Shown one piece after another: positions 9,535 through 18,197 of a stretch of DNA of 64,000 nt. The stretch lies in NCBI RefSeq assembly GCF_030489605.1, contig NZ_JAUKFY010000005.1, forward strand, positions 1-64,000. The letters are read 5' to 3'. Within the stretch, counting starts at the first letter, position 1, and every line of letters begins with the position of its first letter. The notes under the pieces were generated by a model. It saw only the letters and a list, made by a program, of their open reading frames with translations. It had not been told where the DNA came from and did no database searches. Source of the stretch: Brevibacillus laterosporus (GTDB lineage Bacteria > Bacillota > Bacilli > Brevibacillales > Brevibacillaceae). Made by a program: the position numbers and the translations under genes.

Positions 9535-10233
9535 ATGATTTCACAATCAACCTGGAATAAAGAGATTTCATTAGAAGAAGCCTTGAAGCATTTTCATGAT
9601 GGGATGACATTGATGGTTGGTGGCTTCGGTGGGGTCGGCAACCCTCCTACCCTAATACAGGGACTATTGGAAAAACAAATTAAAGGACTAACGCTGATTA
9701 GCAATGATACCGCTTTTCCTGATATTGGAGTCGGACGATTAATTACACAGCGTCGAGTGAGGAAGGTCATTGCTTCTCACATTGGCTCTAATCCGAATGC
9801 TGGTGCTCAAATGACGGCAGGGGAGCTGGAGGTGGAATTTTGTCCACAAGGCATTTTGGCAGAAAGAATTCGAGCAGGTGGAGTAGGTCTGGGAGGAATT
9901 TTATCTGACATTGGAATCGGTACAATTGCGGAAGAAGGTAAGCAGCAGGTGATAGTGGATGGAAAAACATTTTTAATTGAGACACCGCTAACTGCCCAAG
10001 TGGCTATCGTATCTGCTAAAAAGGCAGATCGATTTGGCAATCTTGTTTTTGATACAAGTGCCCGTAACTTTAACCCTTTGGTGGCAATGGCTGGTGACAT
10101 CACGATCGTGGAAGCAGAAGAAATTGTTGAGATTGGAGAGCTTGACCCTGAAGAAATCGTGACACCAGGCGTGTTTGTAACCTATATCGTGCAAAGTGAA
10201 GGGGTGAATTGGCGATGGGCATGGGAGAAGTGA
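9535..10233 (+). CDS. 3-oxoacid CoA-transferase subunit A (YodS-like)
   Basis: 232 residues with the alpha-subunit CoA-transferase family I signature MVGGFGGVGNPPTLI near residues 27-41. Together with subunit B it should move CoA from acetyl- or succinyl-CoA to a 3-oxo or related acid. AAGGGAGGAG lies before the ATG. It overlaps the start of subunit B, which usually means coupled translation. Context argues for the lysine-derived acid as acceptor, as proposed for yodS, rather than acetoacetate, but sequence alone cannot decide. Confidence 0.85.
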   Translation: MISQSTWNKEISLEEALKHFHDGMTLMVGGFGGVGNPPTLIQGLLEKQIKGLTLISNDTAFPDIGVGRLITQRRVRKVIASHIGSNPNAGAQMTAGELEVEFCPQGILAERIRAGGVGLGGILSDIGIGTIAEEGKQQVIVDGKTFLIETPLTAQVAIVSAKKADRFGNLVFDTSARNFNPLVAMAGDITIVEAEEIVEIGELDPEEIVTPGVFVTYIVQSEGVNWRWAWEK

Positions 10234-10901
10234 CAAAAGAAGGTACGACTGAGAGTTATCGGGAGCGAATTGCCAGGCGTGCTGCTTCGGAGATAAAAAG
10301 CGGCATGCTGATTAATCTAGGGATCGGTATCCCTACGCTCGTAGCAGATTTTATACCAGAAGAAAAATATGTTTTGTTTCATGCTGAGAATGGCATTGTA
10401 GGTACAGGTCCCACTCCCCGGAAAGGAGAAGAAAATCCGAATTTGTGCAACGCGGGAGGTTTTCCTGTTACTTTGATGCCCGGGGCTTCCTTTTTTGATA
10501 GTGCCACCGCTTTTGCTATCATTCGCAGAGGCATGTTAGATATGACGATTCTTGGGGTATTAGAGGTAAGTCAGCGTGGTGATATTGCCAATTGGATTGT
10601 TCCTGGAAAGCGGGTTCCAGGGATGGGCGGAGCGATGGAATTAGCACAAAAGGCAAAGAAGGTTCTAGTCCTTACTACACATTTGGACAAAAATGGTCGC
10701 TCCAAAATTGTCCGTGAGTGCAAGCTGCCTCTGACCGCAAAAGGATGTGCCGATATGATAATCACTGATATGGCAGTGATGGAGGTAAAGACGGATGGAT
10801 TGCATTTGTTGGAGGTTATGCATCCCTACACTGTAGCAGATGTTATTGGTGCGACGGAAGCAGAGCTGTTATTTAGCGGAGAAGTAACAACTTTTTTCTA
10901 A
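10215..10901 (+). CDS. 3-oxoacid CoA-transferase subunit B (YodR-like)
   Basis: 228-residue beta subunit. The catalytic glutamate is Glu58 in FHAENGIVG, the family SENG motif, and GIGIPTLVA precedes it. Start ATG 10215 is eight bases behind AAGGGGTG; a TTG at 10209 is too close to that site and an ATG at 10221 is also possible. The first 19 bases overlap subunit A. Confidence 0.85.
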   Translation: MGMGEVTKEGTTESYRERIARRAASEIKSGMLINLGIGIPTLVADFIPEEKYVLFHAENGIVGTGPTPRKGEENPNLCNAGGFPVTLMPGASFFDSATAFAIIRRGMLDMTILGVLEVSQRGDIANWIVPGKRVPGMGGAMELAQKAKKVLVLTTHLDKNGRSKIVRECKLPLTAKGCADMIITDMAVMEVKTDGLHLLEVMHPYTVADVIGATEAELLFSGEVTTFF

Positions 10902-10914
10902 GGGGGAGACTACC

Positions 10915-12207
10915 ATGAGCGTAAGCCAGACACTAACCTGGCAGGAACGAATTCGTGAGCAGCTACAGAAGGAGCGAGCGGGTGCCATAGGCTTGTTGCA
11001 GGAATGGGTGCGTGAGGCCAGCGTACAAGGGCAGGAAGCAGGAATTCAGCAGAAAATAGCCAATCGCCTGGTAGCGCTGGGACTTGAAGTCGATGTGTGG
11101 GAGATGACAGGCGGCGAGCTTGAAAAGCTGGAGAAACATGCCTATTTTGTTTCACCGCGTACTGAATTTTCAGGTAGTCCGAATGTAGTAGGGATATGGA
11201 AGGGTACGGGAGGAGGACGTTCTCTTATTCTCAATGGCCATGTTGATGTTGTCCCAGAAGGAGAGCTAAATCAATGGACCCAAGAGCCGTTTCGTGGAGA
11301 AATTGTGGATGGAAAATTGTACGGCCGCGGAGTAACGGACATGAAAGGTGGCAATCTCGCTTCTCTCTTAGCTATACAAACCCTCCAACAGCTTGGTGTG
11401 CGTTTGAAGGGCGATGTTATCTTTCAAAGTGTTGTAGAAGAAGAAAGCGGTGGGGCGGGGACCTTATCCACCATTTTACGCGGGTATAAAGCGGACGCTG
11501 CTTTAATACCTGAGCCAACAAACCTGAAAATTTTTCCTAAGCAACAAGGCTCAATGTGGTTCCGCTTATCCATACGAGGCAGATCGGCACATGGGGGTAC
11601 ACGTTATGAAGGAGTTAGTGCCATCGAAAAAAGCATGACTGTAATCAGACAAATTCAGCGCTTAGAGCAAGCGAGAAATCAACGAATCTCAGACCCTTTA
11701 TACGCGAAATTACCGATACCGATACCTATTAATCTAGGTGTAATACAAGGTGGAAAATGGCCATCATCTGTTTCGGATTTGGTTACAATAGAAGGACGTA
11801 TGGGTGTAGCGCCTGGAGAAGAGATGGAGACGGCCAAAATTGAAATGCAGACTGCGTTACAAAAGCTTACAGAGGAAGATGAATGGTTTGTAGATCATCC
11901 TGTGGAGCTGGAATGGTATGGTGCCAGATGGGTACCCGGAGAGGTAGAAATGGATCATCCATTGCTTGCGCTATTGCAGGAGCTATATCCGTCTGTTTTT
12001 GGAGAGGCAGCGATCATAGAAGCATCGCCCTGGGGAACTGATGGCGGTCTATTAACGAAGCTAGCTGATACTCCTTCTATCATTATAGGACCAGGGGTAA
12101 CCCAAGTCGCACATTATCCCGATGAGTATATCGTCCTCGATGATATTTTTGCGTGTGCTGAGTTATTTGCACTGACTCTCATAGAGTGGTGTGAGATAGC
12201 TGAGTAA
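10915..12207 (+). CDS. M20-family deacylase (YodQ/ArgE/DapE-like)
   Basis: 430-residue zinc hydrolase of the ArgE/DapE/CPG2 family. LNGHVDVVPEG supplies the first metal His and Asp, GRGVTDMKGG the bridging Asp, VVEEESGG the general-base Glu-Glu pair, and a late GVTQVAHYPDEYI the last His. The middle dimerisation domain is present. Ribosome site AAGGGGGAG. Last gene of the operon, 13 bases behind subunit B. By analogy with yodQ it probably removes the acetyl group from an acetylated beta-lysine degradation intermediate. Confidence 0.82.
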   Translation: MSVSQTLTWQERIREQLQKERAGAIGLLQEWVREASVQGQEAGIQQKIANRLVALGLEVDVWEMTGGELEKLEKHAYFVSPRTEFSGSPNVVGIWKGTGGGRSLILNGHVDVVPEGELNQWTQEPFRGEIVDGKLYGRGVTDMKGGNLASLLAIQTLQQLGVRLKGDVIFQSVVEEESGGAGTLSTILRGYKADAALIPEPTNLKIFPKQQGSMWFRLSIRGRSAHGGTRYEGVSAIEKSMTVIRQIQRLEQARNQRISDPLYAKLPIPIPINLGVIQGGKWPSSVSDLVTIEGRMGVAPGEEMETAKIEMQTALQKLTEEDEWFVDHPVELEWYGARWVPGEVEMDHPLLALLQELYPSVFGEAAIIEASPWGTDGGLLTKLADTPSIIIGPGVTQVAHYPDEYIVLDDIFACAELFALTLIEWCEIAE

Positions 12208-12303
12208 TCAGTAAATAAAAGAAAAACTATTAAACTCATAAATTTTTTTAAAAAGGTATTGCTATTTAATTTTTTATATGCTATATTCTTTATGTAACAA
12301 CGC

Positions 12304-12392
12304 GGAGGGATACCGAAGTGGTCATAACGGGGCGGTCTTGAAAACCGTTAGGCGGCAACGTCACGGGGGTTCGAATCCCTCTCCCTCCGCCA
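12304..12392 (+). tRNA. tRNA-Ser (UGA anticodon), copy 1
   Basis: 89-base class II tRNA with acceptor GGAGGGA/TCCCTCC, TGA anticodon, long variable arm and encoded CCA. Identical to the copy at 13306-13394. It has its own terminator. Confidence 0.95.
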
Positions 12393-12407
12393 TACATAAA
12401 GAATAGC

Positions 12408-12441
12408 AAACCGATGAGCTGAAAGGTTCATCGGTTTTTTT
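12408..12441 (+). terminator. Terminator of tRNA-Ser copy 1
   Basis: Hairpin AACCGATGA/TCATCGGTT with seven T. The CCGATGA core is the same as in the terminator behind copy 2. Confidence 0.85.
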
Positions 12442-12533
12442 GTCTGCTTGTATAGAGTGCGTGTCTAAGATTGAGAGAGCATGTTCACATGTAAAACACT
12501 ACGCGAAATGGATATAAAACATACACGTATGAA

Positions 12534-12574
12534 AAATCCCGGTTCGCAGCCTTAGAAGGCTTGAACCGGGATTT
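12534..12574 (-). terminator. Terminator of the 149-residue membrane protein gene
   Basis: Fifteen-base hairpin around AATCCCGGTTC and GAACCGGGATT, ending in T on the minus strand, 40 bases beyond the stop at 12616. Confidence 0.75.
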
Positions 12575-12615
12575 CCCTTAGCAAGTAAAGTTTAGATAAA
12601 CGAATATATTCGTGT

Positions 12616-13065
12616 TTACGGCGTTGATTTACCATCAGCAGCCTTTTGGATATGCTGCTGAGCTAATTCACCTAGATCTTTAATATTAATGGAGAAATTA
12701 AAATTCTTATAGTAGACGGTGGCTTTCGGATCGCCCTTTTTCCCCTCAATACGAATATTCGTCGTCTTGATTTCATAGCTTCCATCTTCGCGGAAATTGT
12801 AAGTGGCATCCTTAATTTCAGAATCGATTAAAGGTCTTACAGTCGATGTAAACACTTCATCGACACCATTTACCACCTGACGTCCCATGTTTACTACTTC
12901 AGTTGGCGTATAATTGAAACCAAAGACCAGAATAGCCCCGACGACCAGACTAAATAAAACAATTTTGTACAAGGCTTTTAGAAAAAAATTAAGCACAAAC
13001 ACTGCCAATAGGACCAGGATAAGAATCACCCAATAATCCTTGGCAAATGTAATGAGTTGGTCCAT
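12616..13065 (-). CDS. Conserved-looking small membrane protein, function unknown
   Basis: 149 residues. Two adjacent hydrophobic segments (about 10-32 and 34-52) are followed by a soluble, probably extracytoplasmic C-terminal part with charged beta-strand-like sequence (REDGSYEIKTTNIRIEG). No family recognised. GAAGGAGTG lies about 13 bases before the ATG, and the gene has its own terminator. It sits alone between the two identical tRNA-Ser genes on the opposite strand, which raises the question of whether the duplication carried it along. Confidence 0.7.
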   Translation of the reverse strand: MDQLITFAKDYWVILILVLLAVFVLNFFLKALYKIVLFSLVVGAILVFGFNYTPTEVVNMGRQVVNGVDEVFTSTVRPLIDSEIKDATYNFREDGSYEIKTTNIRIEGKKGDPKATVYYKNFNFSINIKDLGELAQQHIQKAADGKSTP

Positions 13066-13305
13066 TTCTACAAAGTCACTCCTTCATGAAAGGGTAAGAA
13101 CCATAAGGATAATGTAGGAACTTACCAAATTACGTATTTAGTCTATCATACACAATCTGGTGGACGGATACAAACTGTGCAATGATTTTAGAAAAAATAA
13201 TAAAAAAATACTTGTTTTTTTAAATATGCTCTAGTATAATAATCCTTGCTGATGTATTTCGCAGGATGAAATTATTTCATACATAATGATTATCAGCTAT
13301 TATAT

Positions 13306-13394
13306 GGAGGGATACCGAAGTGGTCATAACGGGGCGGTCTTGAAAACCGTTAGGCGGCAACGTCACGGGGGTTCGAATCCCTCTCCCTCCGCCA
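13306..13394 (+). tRNA. tRNA-Ser (UGA anticodon), copy 2
   Basis: Base-for-base identical to the copy at 12304-12392 across all 89 positions; the flanks differ. Followed by its own terminator. Confidence 0.95.
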
Positions 13395-13409
13395 TATTGC
13401 ATACATGGG

Positions 13410-13438
13410 AAGCCGATGACTTGTTCATCGGCTTTTTT
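13410..13438 (+). terminator. Terminator of tRNA-Ser copy 2
   Basis: AGCCGATGA/TCATCGGCT with a six-T run. Confidence 0.85.
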
Positions 13439-13616
13439 ACTTTCATCAAAACAATTGTCTACAACTAAAACAAGCTGGCTGGGAGATGGATAATCTGTCT
13501 TAGGCTGTAATCGTTTGAAGCATTACGATTACGGGTATCAATAATGTAAATAGAGTTCATAACGAAGATCACACCAGCGAAATATGAATGAGTAATCACT
13601 TTTTTCCAAAAATACC

Positions 13617-13668
13617 TTGACGGTCATCAAAAAGCAGAGTACACTAATCTCTGTACTGACTGGTCAGT
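13617..13668 (+). promoter_or_regulatory. SigA-type promoter with TetR operator
   Basis: TTGACG (13617-13622), a 17-base spacer and TACACT (13640-13645) put the transcription start near 13652. A perfect inverted repeat ACTGAC-TG-GTCAGT covers 13655-13668, directly over the start region. It is placed to let the downstream TetR protein repress its own operon. Confidence 0.75.
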
Positions 13669-13688
13669 TTATATGGGGGTACATATTA

Positions 13689-14264
13689 ATGAGTAAAAAG
13701 AAAGATTTGATTTATGAGAGTGCCCTGCAAGCTTTTGCCCAATATGGGTATACGGATACAACGATGGATACGATTGCAGAATTTGCCCAGGTAGCTAAGG
13801 GGACGTTGTATTACCACTTTAAGACAAAGGAGGAGTTATTTTATTATGTAAATCAAAAGGGAGTGGAAATGCTGATGGAGTCCGTCAAAGGGGCGACGGA
13901 AGATAGCAGCTTAACGCCACAGGAACGTCTTTTACACGTACTAGATGAGCATTTGCGCTTCTTTTCGGATAACAGTGAGTTTTGTCTATTGCTGTTAAGT
14001 TTCTCCTCAGGAGATATAACACGAGATAATATGGTTCGAACATTATTAGGCAATTATTTTTCTTTAATGGAGAAATACCTGGCAAACATGCAGGAACAAG
14101 GCTTTATAAAAAGCGATATGGAAACGCAGACAGTTGTATCCGCTTTGTTTGGAAGCATTGGATTTGTGGTTCTTCGCAAGATGTTCCGAAATGAGCCAGT
14201 TTATACGCTAGAGACCAGAGATACATTACTCATTCTATTTAAAGGGGCTCTGGGACTCGCTTAA
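13689..14264 (+). CDS. TetR-family repressor of the efflux operon
   Basis: 191 residues. The N-terminal helix-turn-helix (about 8-55) contains the TetR core AFAQYGYTDTTMDTIAEFAQVAKGTLYYHFKTK in pieces; the C-terminal ligand domain is family-variable. The ATG is preceded by GGGGG nine bases upstream; an in-frame TTG start at 13617 falls on the -35 element and is not credible. First of three genes with HlyD and an ABC-2 permease, 23 bases from the next start. The operator upstream suggests autorepression relieved by an exported compound. Confidence 0.88.
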   Translation: MSKKKDLIYESALQAFAQYGYTDTTMDTIAEFAQVAKGTLYYHFKTKEELFYYVNQKGVEMLMESVKGATEDSSLTPQERLLHVLDEHLRFFSDNSEFCLLLLSFSSGDITRDNMVRTLLGNYFSLMEKYLANMQEQGFIKSDMETQTVVSALFGSIGFVVLRKMFRNEPVYTLETRDTLLILFKGALGLA

Positions 14265-14287
14265 ATTGCAAATTGGAGTGGAAGGTT

Positions 14288-15484
14288 ATGAGAGAGAATA
14301 AAAAGATGATGGTTGGTTTGGTTGGATTTTTAGCAGCTATCGTACTTTTGGGTGGATACTTACTTTTTTCTGAAAAAAATAGCTATGCCGGAGGTTCCGC
14401 GAAGCAAGTAACTGCTGTTGTAGAAGGAACCGAAGTAGATTTAGCCTTCAAGGTTCCAGGAACCATTGACAGAATTGATGTTAAAGAGGGCGACAAAGTA
14501 GTTGAAGGTCAACTCTTAGCCGTGCTGGGAAGCGCTGAGATAGCAGCAAAACGCGATCAGGCAGCAGCTGCGTACCAATTAGCTCAAGCAAAATTGGAGC
14601 AGGCTAAAAAAGGAGTTTCCGTTACCAGTGGATCAAGCGATGCTACGGTAAAGCAGGCTCAGGCAGCTTTGCAAGCAGCTCAAGCGAATTTGCAAGCCAA
14701 CAAAAACGGGGCACGTCCAGAAGAGATTGCGCAGCTAAAAGGAAAGCTTCAGGCAACCAAAACAGCACGCGATTTGGCTCAGACGAACATGAAACGCATG
14801 GAGGATTTATTAAAAGAGGGGGCTATTCCAAAAATTAAATTGGAAGAATCTCAGGCTGAATTTGAAAAATATTCTGCTGAATATACCGCAACACAAGAGC
14901 AATTAAACATGGCTCAAAAAGGTGCCCGCCCAGAACAGATTGAAGCACTTACAGCTCAAGTAAACCAAGCGAATGCAGCATACCAAAATGCAATTGCAGG
15001 TCTTGGTCAGGTAGGATTGCGCGAATCTGATGTAAAATCAGCAGAAGCTGGCGTAAAACAAGCAAAAGGGGCTTTGGATGAAGCAGAAGCATACTTGCGT
15101 AATACACAAATGATTGCACCTGTTAGCGGTATCGTAAAATCTATTTCCTCACAAAAAGGGGAACTTGTAGCACAAGGCTCTTCTATTATGACAATTCAAG
15201 TAGAAAACGATAAATTTGTAAAAATGTATGTAGATGAAAACCAACTTGGCAACATAAAAGTAGGCGAGAAAACTACACTGTTTGTTCCAAGCTTAAATAA
15301 GGAAGTAAATGCGACTGTACAAATGGTAGCACCAGCAGCAGATTTTGCAACGAAGAAAGCAACACAGGAGCTAAACTCCCGTGATTTGCGAGCATTCCAA
15401 GTGAAATTGCAAGTGGAGGATATTGATGTACGCCCTGGCTTTACTGTCGAATGGCACCTAAAAGGGGCTGGCGCTCGTGAATAG
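14288..15484 (+). CDS. HlyD/AcrA-type membrane-fusion protein
   Basis: 398 residues: one N-terminal membrane anchor (about 9-28), a biotinyl-lipoyl-like half (AFKVPGTIDRIDVKEGDKVVEGQ), a long Ala/Gln/Lys-rich coiled-coil hairpin with two repeats of GARPE(E/Q)I at the turns, then the second lipoyl half (MIAPVSGIVKSISSQKGELV) and a beta-barrel. It should form the extracytoplasmic conduit of an exporter. GGAGTGGAAGG lies before the ATG. The permease start overlaps its last codons. Confidence 0.88.
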   Translation: MRENKKMMVGLVGFLAAIVLLGGYLLFSEKNSYAGGSAKQVTAVVEGTEVDLAFKVPGTIDRIDVKEGDKVVEGQLLAVLGSAEIAAKRDQAAAAYQLAQAKLEQAKKGVSVTSGSSDATVKQAQAALQAAQANLQANKNGARPEEIAQLKGKLQATKTARDLAQTNMKRMEDLLKEGAIPKIKLEESQAEFEKYSAEYTATQEQLNMAQKGARPEQIEALTAQVNQANAAYQNAIAGLGQVGLRESDVKSAEAGVKQAKGALDEAEAYLRNTQMIAPVSGIVKSISSQKGELVAQGSSIMTIQVENDKFVKMYVDENQLGNIKVGEKTTLFVPSLNKEVNATVQMVAPAADFATKKATQELNSRDLRAFQVKLQVEDIDVRPGFTVEWHLKGAGARE

Positions 15485-16658
15485 CTTTTTGCAATTAGTT
15501 GCTGACGAATGGAGATCCATTTATACGAATAAAACGATACGTAATATTGTGTTTCTTGTTCCATGTGTCTATATGCTCATGTTTGGATATTTGTATCAGG
15601 AAAAGCGAGTGATGGAAATACCGACAGTGGTAGCAGACTTGGACCAAACAGAATTAACACGGGAATTGATCAGAGCGATTGATAATGATCAAACGTTTTC
15701 AGTAACAAATGTAGTTACAACAGAAGAAGAGTTACAACATCTGATGACTTATGAAGAGGCGCAAGTTGGATTTATCATTCCAAAGGGCTTGACCGTCAAT
15801 GCCAAATTGGGTAAGCCAACAGAGATTTTAAATCTGATTGATGGAAGTAACATGATGATTTCCAATACCTCTGTACGCGCTGCGAGCTCTCTCGTGAAAA
15901 CGATCTCTGGCGGAGTGACGTTAAAAAAGTTAGAGGCGAAAGGTGAATGGGGCAGTGCGGCAACAAACTTTGCAACAGGGATTGACTATCGCTATCGGAT
16001 TCTGCATAACCCAGCCTTTAACTATCTGGCATTTATGATTTTTGGGTTGGCAGGAACTGTCTTGCAGCAGGTAGCATTCTTGAGTGTTTCTTTAAGCGTA
16101 ACTCGTCAAAAAGAAGAAGGAACTTGGATGGATACCTTAAAGGGAAATGGGTTTGTCAAAATTGCGTTAAGTAAAATAACGACTCATATGATCCTTGCCA
16201 TGTTTAACTTTTTGCTAACATATGTATTGATCTTTAAATTCTTTGAGGTTACGTACTATGGAAGCTTGAGCTTACTTTTCCTAAGCGGATTTATTTTCAA
16301 TCTAGCAGTAGTGTCTATTGGATTTGCTATTTCGTTTTTCTCTTCCAATATGCTACAAGCGACACAAACAGCCATGCTAATCGCAGTACCATCATTTATG
16401 CTATCTGGATGGACTTGGCCAATTACTTCTATGCCAACAGCGATTGCTATCATAGCAAAATCCTTGCCGCTCACATATTTCCTACATTCCGCACGAGAAA
16501 TTATCAGCAAAGGACACGGCTGGGAATTTGTTAGCACCGATAATCTTATATTGCTCTTTATGATTGTCGTTGCGCTATTTGTGGCATTTGTTACGTACAT
16601 GTATCAAAAGAAATATACTAGAAAAAACTATCAATCTAATTCAGAAACTGTGTTATAA
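15477..16658 (+). CDS. ABC-2 type permease (YhhJ/YbhR-like)
   Basis: 393-residue ABC-2 permease: a first membrane helix near 20-38, a large extracytoplasmic loop of about 140 residues, then five clustered C-terminal helices (about 180-375). The GTG start overlaps the HlyD stop by eight bases, so translation is probably coupled. No ATP-binding subunit is encoded before or after it, which is odd because this family normally works with an ABC ATPase. Confidence 0.82.
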   Translation: MNSFLQLVADEWRSIYTNKTIRNIVFLVPCVYMLMFGYLYQEKRVMEIPTVVADLDQTELTRELIRAIDNDQTFSVTNVVTTEEELQHLMTYEEAQVGFIIPKGLTVNAKLGKPTEILNLIDGSNMMISNTSVRAASSLVKTISGGVTLKKLEAKGEWGSAATNFATGIDYRYRILHNPAFNYLAFMIFGLAGTVLQQVAFLSVSLSVTRQKEEGTWMDTLKGNGFVKIALSKITTHMILAMFNFLLTYVLIFKFFEVTYYGSLSLLFLSGFIFNLAVVSIGFAISFFSSNMLQATQTAMLIAVPSFMLSGWTWPITSMPTAIAIIAKSLPLTYFLHSAREIISKGHGWEFVSTDNLILLFMIVVALFVAFVTYMYQKKYTRKNYQSNSETVL

Positions 16659-16741
16659 AATAAAAACTTCTTGTAACTCCGGGGCAGTTTTTTTACAATA
16701 AACGTAAATCTTTATATCTGTTGCCCTAAGGAGGATTCTCT

Positions 16742-17245
16742 ATGTCAGACGCTCATGTAAAACAGTTATGCGAAGATACCTTTATGCGGTTGAAGAAGGT
16801 TAGCATAGAAGTGGAGAGATTCCTAAATCAAACTACTTTAGCAGATTTGGTTGAAAGATCTGGAGATGCTGAGGAGTATGAAGCTTACTATGGTAGCTAT
16901 CTTTCTGATTTACGTCGCTTGTTGGTTTATGCAGAGAATGCCTATGAGAAGTTGGGAATTTGTCTTCGACGTGCTCGCTTTAACGAGGAGTTTGCCGAAG
17001 AAGCCCTCTATCAGGTGTACCACACCTGTGTAATTAATTTTTACTATCCCAAAGGCGAGGTTTACGATGAGGATGGCAGGTATTCGTACACAGGGCAAGA
17101 CTGCATTATTTTCCGCAAAGAGGTTACTCCTGAACTAGAGAGCCTAACATTAGGATTATCTCGAATTTTTGAGCCTCTACGTGATGAATTGCAGTACTAC
17201 GAAACAGATTACATTACGAAAAAGCGGATGCAACCGAGCAATTAA
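16742..17245 (+). CDS. YpuI/DUF3907 family protein
   Basis: 167 residues, soluble and mostly helical, acidic. The sequence strongly recalls Bacillus YpuI (DUF3907), including SFLSDLRRLLVYAE-like and YYPKGEVYDEDGRYSYTG segments. Function is not established. Ribosome site AAGGAGG eight bases before the ATG; terminator behind. It is separated from the efflux operon by about 80 bases containing a weak hairpin, so probably its own unit. Confidence 0.7.
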   Translation: MSDAHVKQLCEDTFMRLKKVSIEVERFLNQTTLADLVERSGDAEEYEAYYGSYLSDLRRLLVYAENAYEKLGICLRRARFNEEFAEEALYQVYHTCVINFYYPKGEVYDEDGRYSYTGQDCIIFRKEVTPELESLTLGLSRIFEPLRDELQYYETDYITKKRMQPSN

Positions 17246-17298
17246 CAGGAGAATGGGTTTTACAAGTATTTATTTTATAACGGCATTATATCTAGGTG

Positions 17299-17329
17299 GA
17301 GACCTTTCATTTTGAAGGGTCTCTTTTTT
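17299..17329 (+). terminator. Terminator behind the YpuI-like gene
   Basis: GAGACCTTT/AAGGGTCTC hairpin followed by six T. Confidence 0.8.
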
Positions 17330-17475
17330 CTCTGCTAATAGGTTATGCTTTCTTTTTCTATTATACAAATAAATCAGAAAATTAAAAGGGATTATATGAG
17401 CGAAAAGTGTCAAATTTTTTGACTTTTTTGTGACTTGTTACAAGATTTTACAAAATGAATTGATTTCATCCTTAT

Positions 17476-17559
17476 AAAAAATAGGCTTTCCAAAAATTTT
17501 AATGGAACATGCAGCATGTGAGACAACCATCTATTCCATTTAAGGAAAGCCTATTTTTA
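17476..17559 (-). terminator. Long hairpin terminator of the flavoprotein gene
   Basis: Outer arms AAAAATAGGCTTTCC and GGAAAGCCTATTTTT are perfectly complementary (15 bases). An inner pair AATGGAA/TTCCATT surrounds a loop of about 26 bases. T runs at both ends make it usable from either strand; on the minus strand it directly follows the stop at 17567. Confidence 0.7.
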
Positions 17560-17566
17560 CATAGGT

Positions 17567-18163
17567 CTACATCAGTACGGGAAGTTTTAACGAAGCAATC
17601 GCTTGATCTACCTGTTGTAGATAGTTTTCTCGAATAGCTTCCTCCACATACGGTACTTCTGCGAAATTATGATAGATAACCGGTTCAAACCCTGAGAATC
17701 GTAAAATACCGTCAACGACCTGTTTTTTAACAACCTCGTCCAGACCATTTGCCTGCATTTCCCGCTGTGATTCTCGTGTAGTTGTAAAAACAAGGGCTTG
17801 CTTCCCCGTTAACAAACCAACGGGCCCATTTTTTTCATATTGAAAGGCAAATCCATCTGAAAAGATACGATCTATGTAGCCTTTCAAAATGGCTGGTTGT
17901 GACCACCACCAAACAGGATAAATCATAATCAACAGATCAGATTCCGATAAAATGGTTTGTTCCTCTTCGATGGCTTTTGGCACTTGCTCTTGTTCCAATG
18001 CTTGCATATCAGCGGGAGAAAAAATGGGTGAAAATTTTTGTTCATACAAATTACGTAAGCTCGGTGTGATACCATGCTTATGCAGGCTCTCTGTCACTTG
18101 CTGTAAGATAGCGTGATTAAAGCTTTTCGTTCCAGGATGAGCAAACAAAATGACGGCTTTCAA
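17567..18163 (-). CDS. NAD(P)H:quinone reductase-like flavoprotein
   Basis: 198 residues, flavodoxin-like fold of the NQO1/MdaB/KefF family. The N-terminal strand-loop ILFAHPGTKSFNHAIL binds the FMN/FAD phosphate, and MIYPVWWWSQPAILKGYIDRIF (in two parts) is the typical aromatic stretch over the isoalloxazine. It should catalyse two-electron reduction of quinones or electrophiles. It is the lower gene of a possible pair with the protease, 34 bases away on the same strand. Confidence 0.85.
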   Translation of the reverse strand: MKAVILFAHPGTKSFNHAILQQVTESLHKHGITPSLRNLYEQKFSPIFSPADMQALEQEQVPKAIEEEQTILSESDLLIMIYPVWWWSQPAILKGYIDRIFSDGFAFQYEKNGPVGLLTGKQALVFTTTRESQREMQANGLDEVVKKQVVDGILRFSGFEPVIYHNFAEVPYVEEAIRENYLQQVDQAIASLKLPVLM

Positions 18164-18197
18164 GTAACATTCTCCTCCATTTATATGAGACTATACC

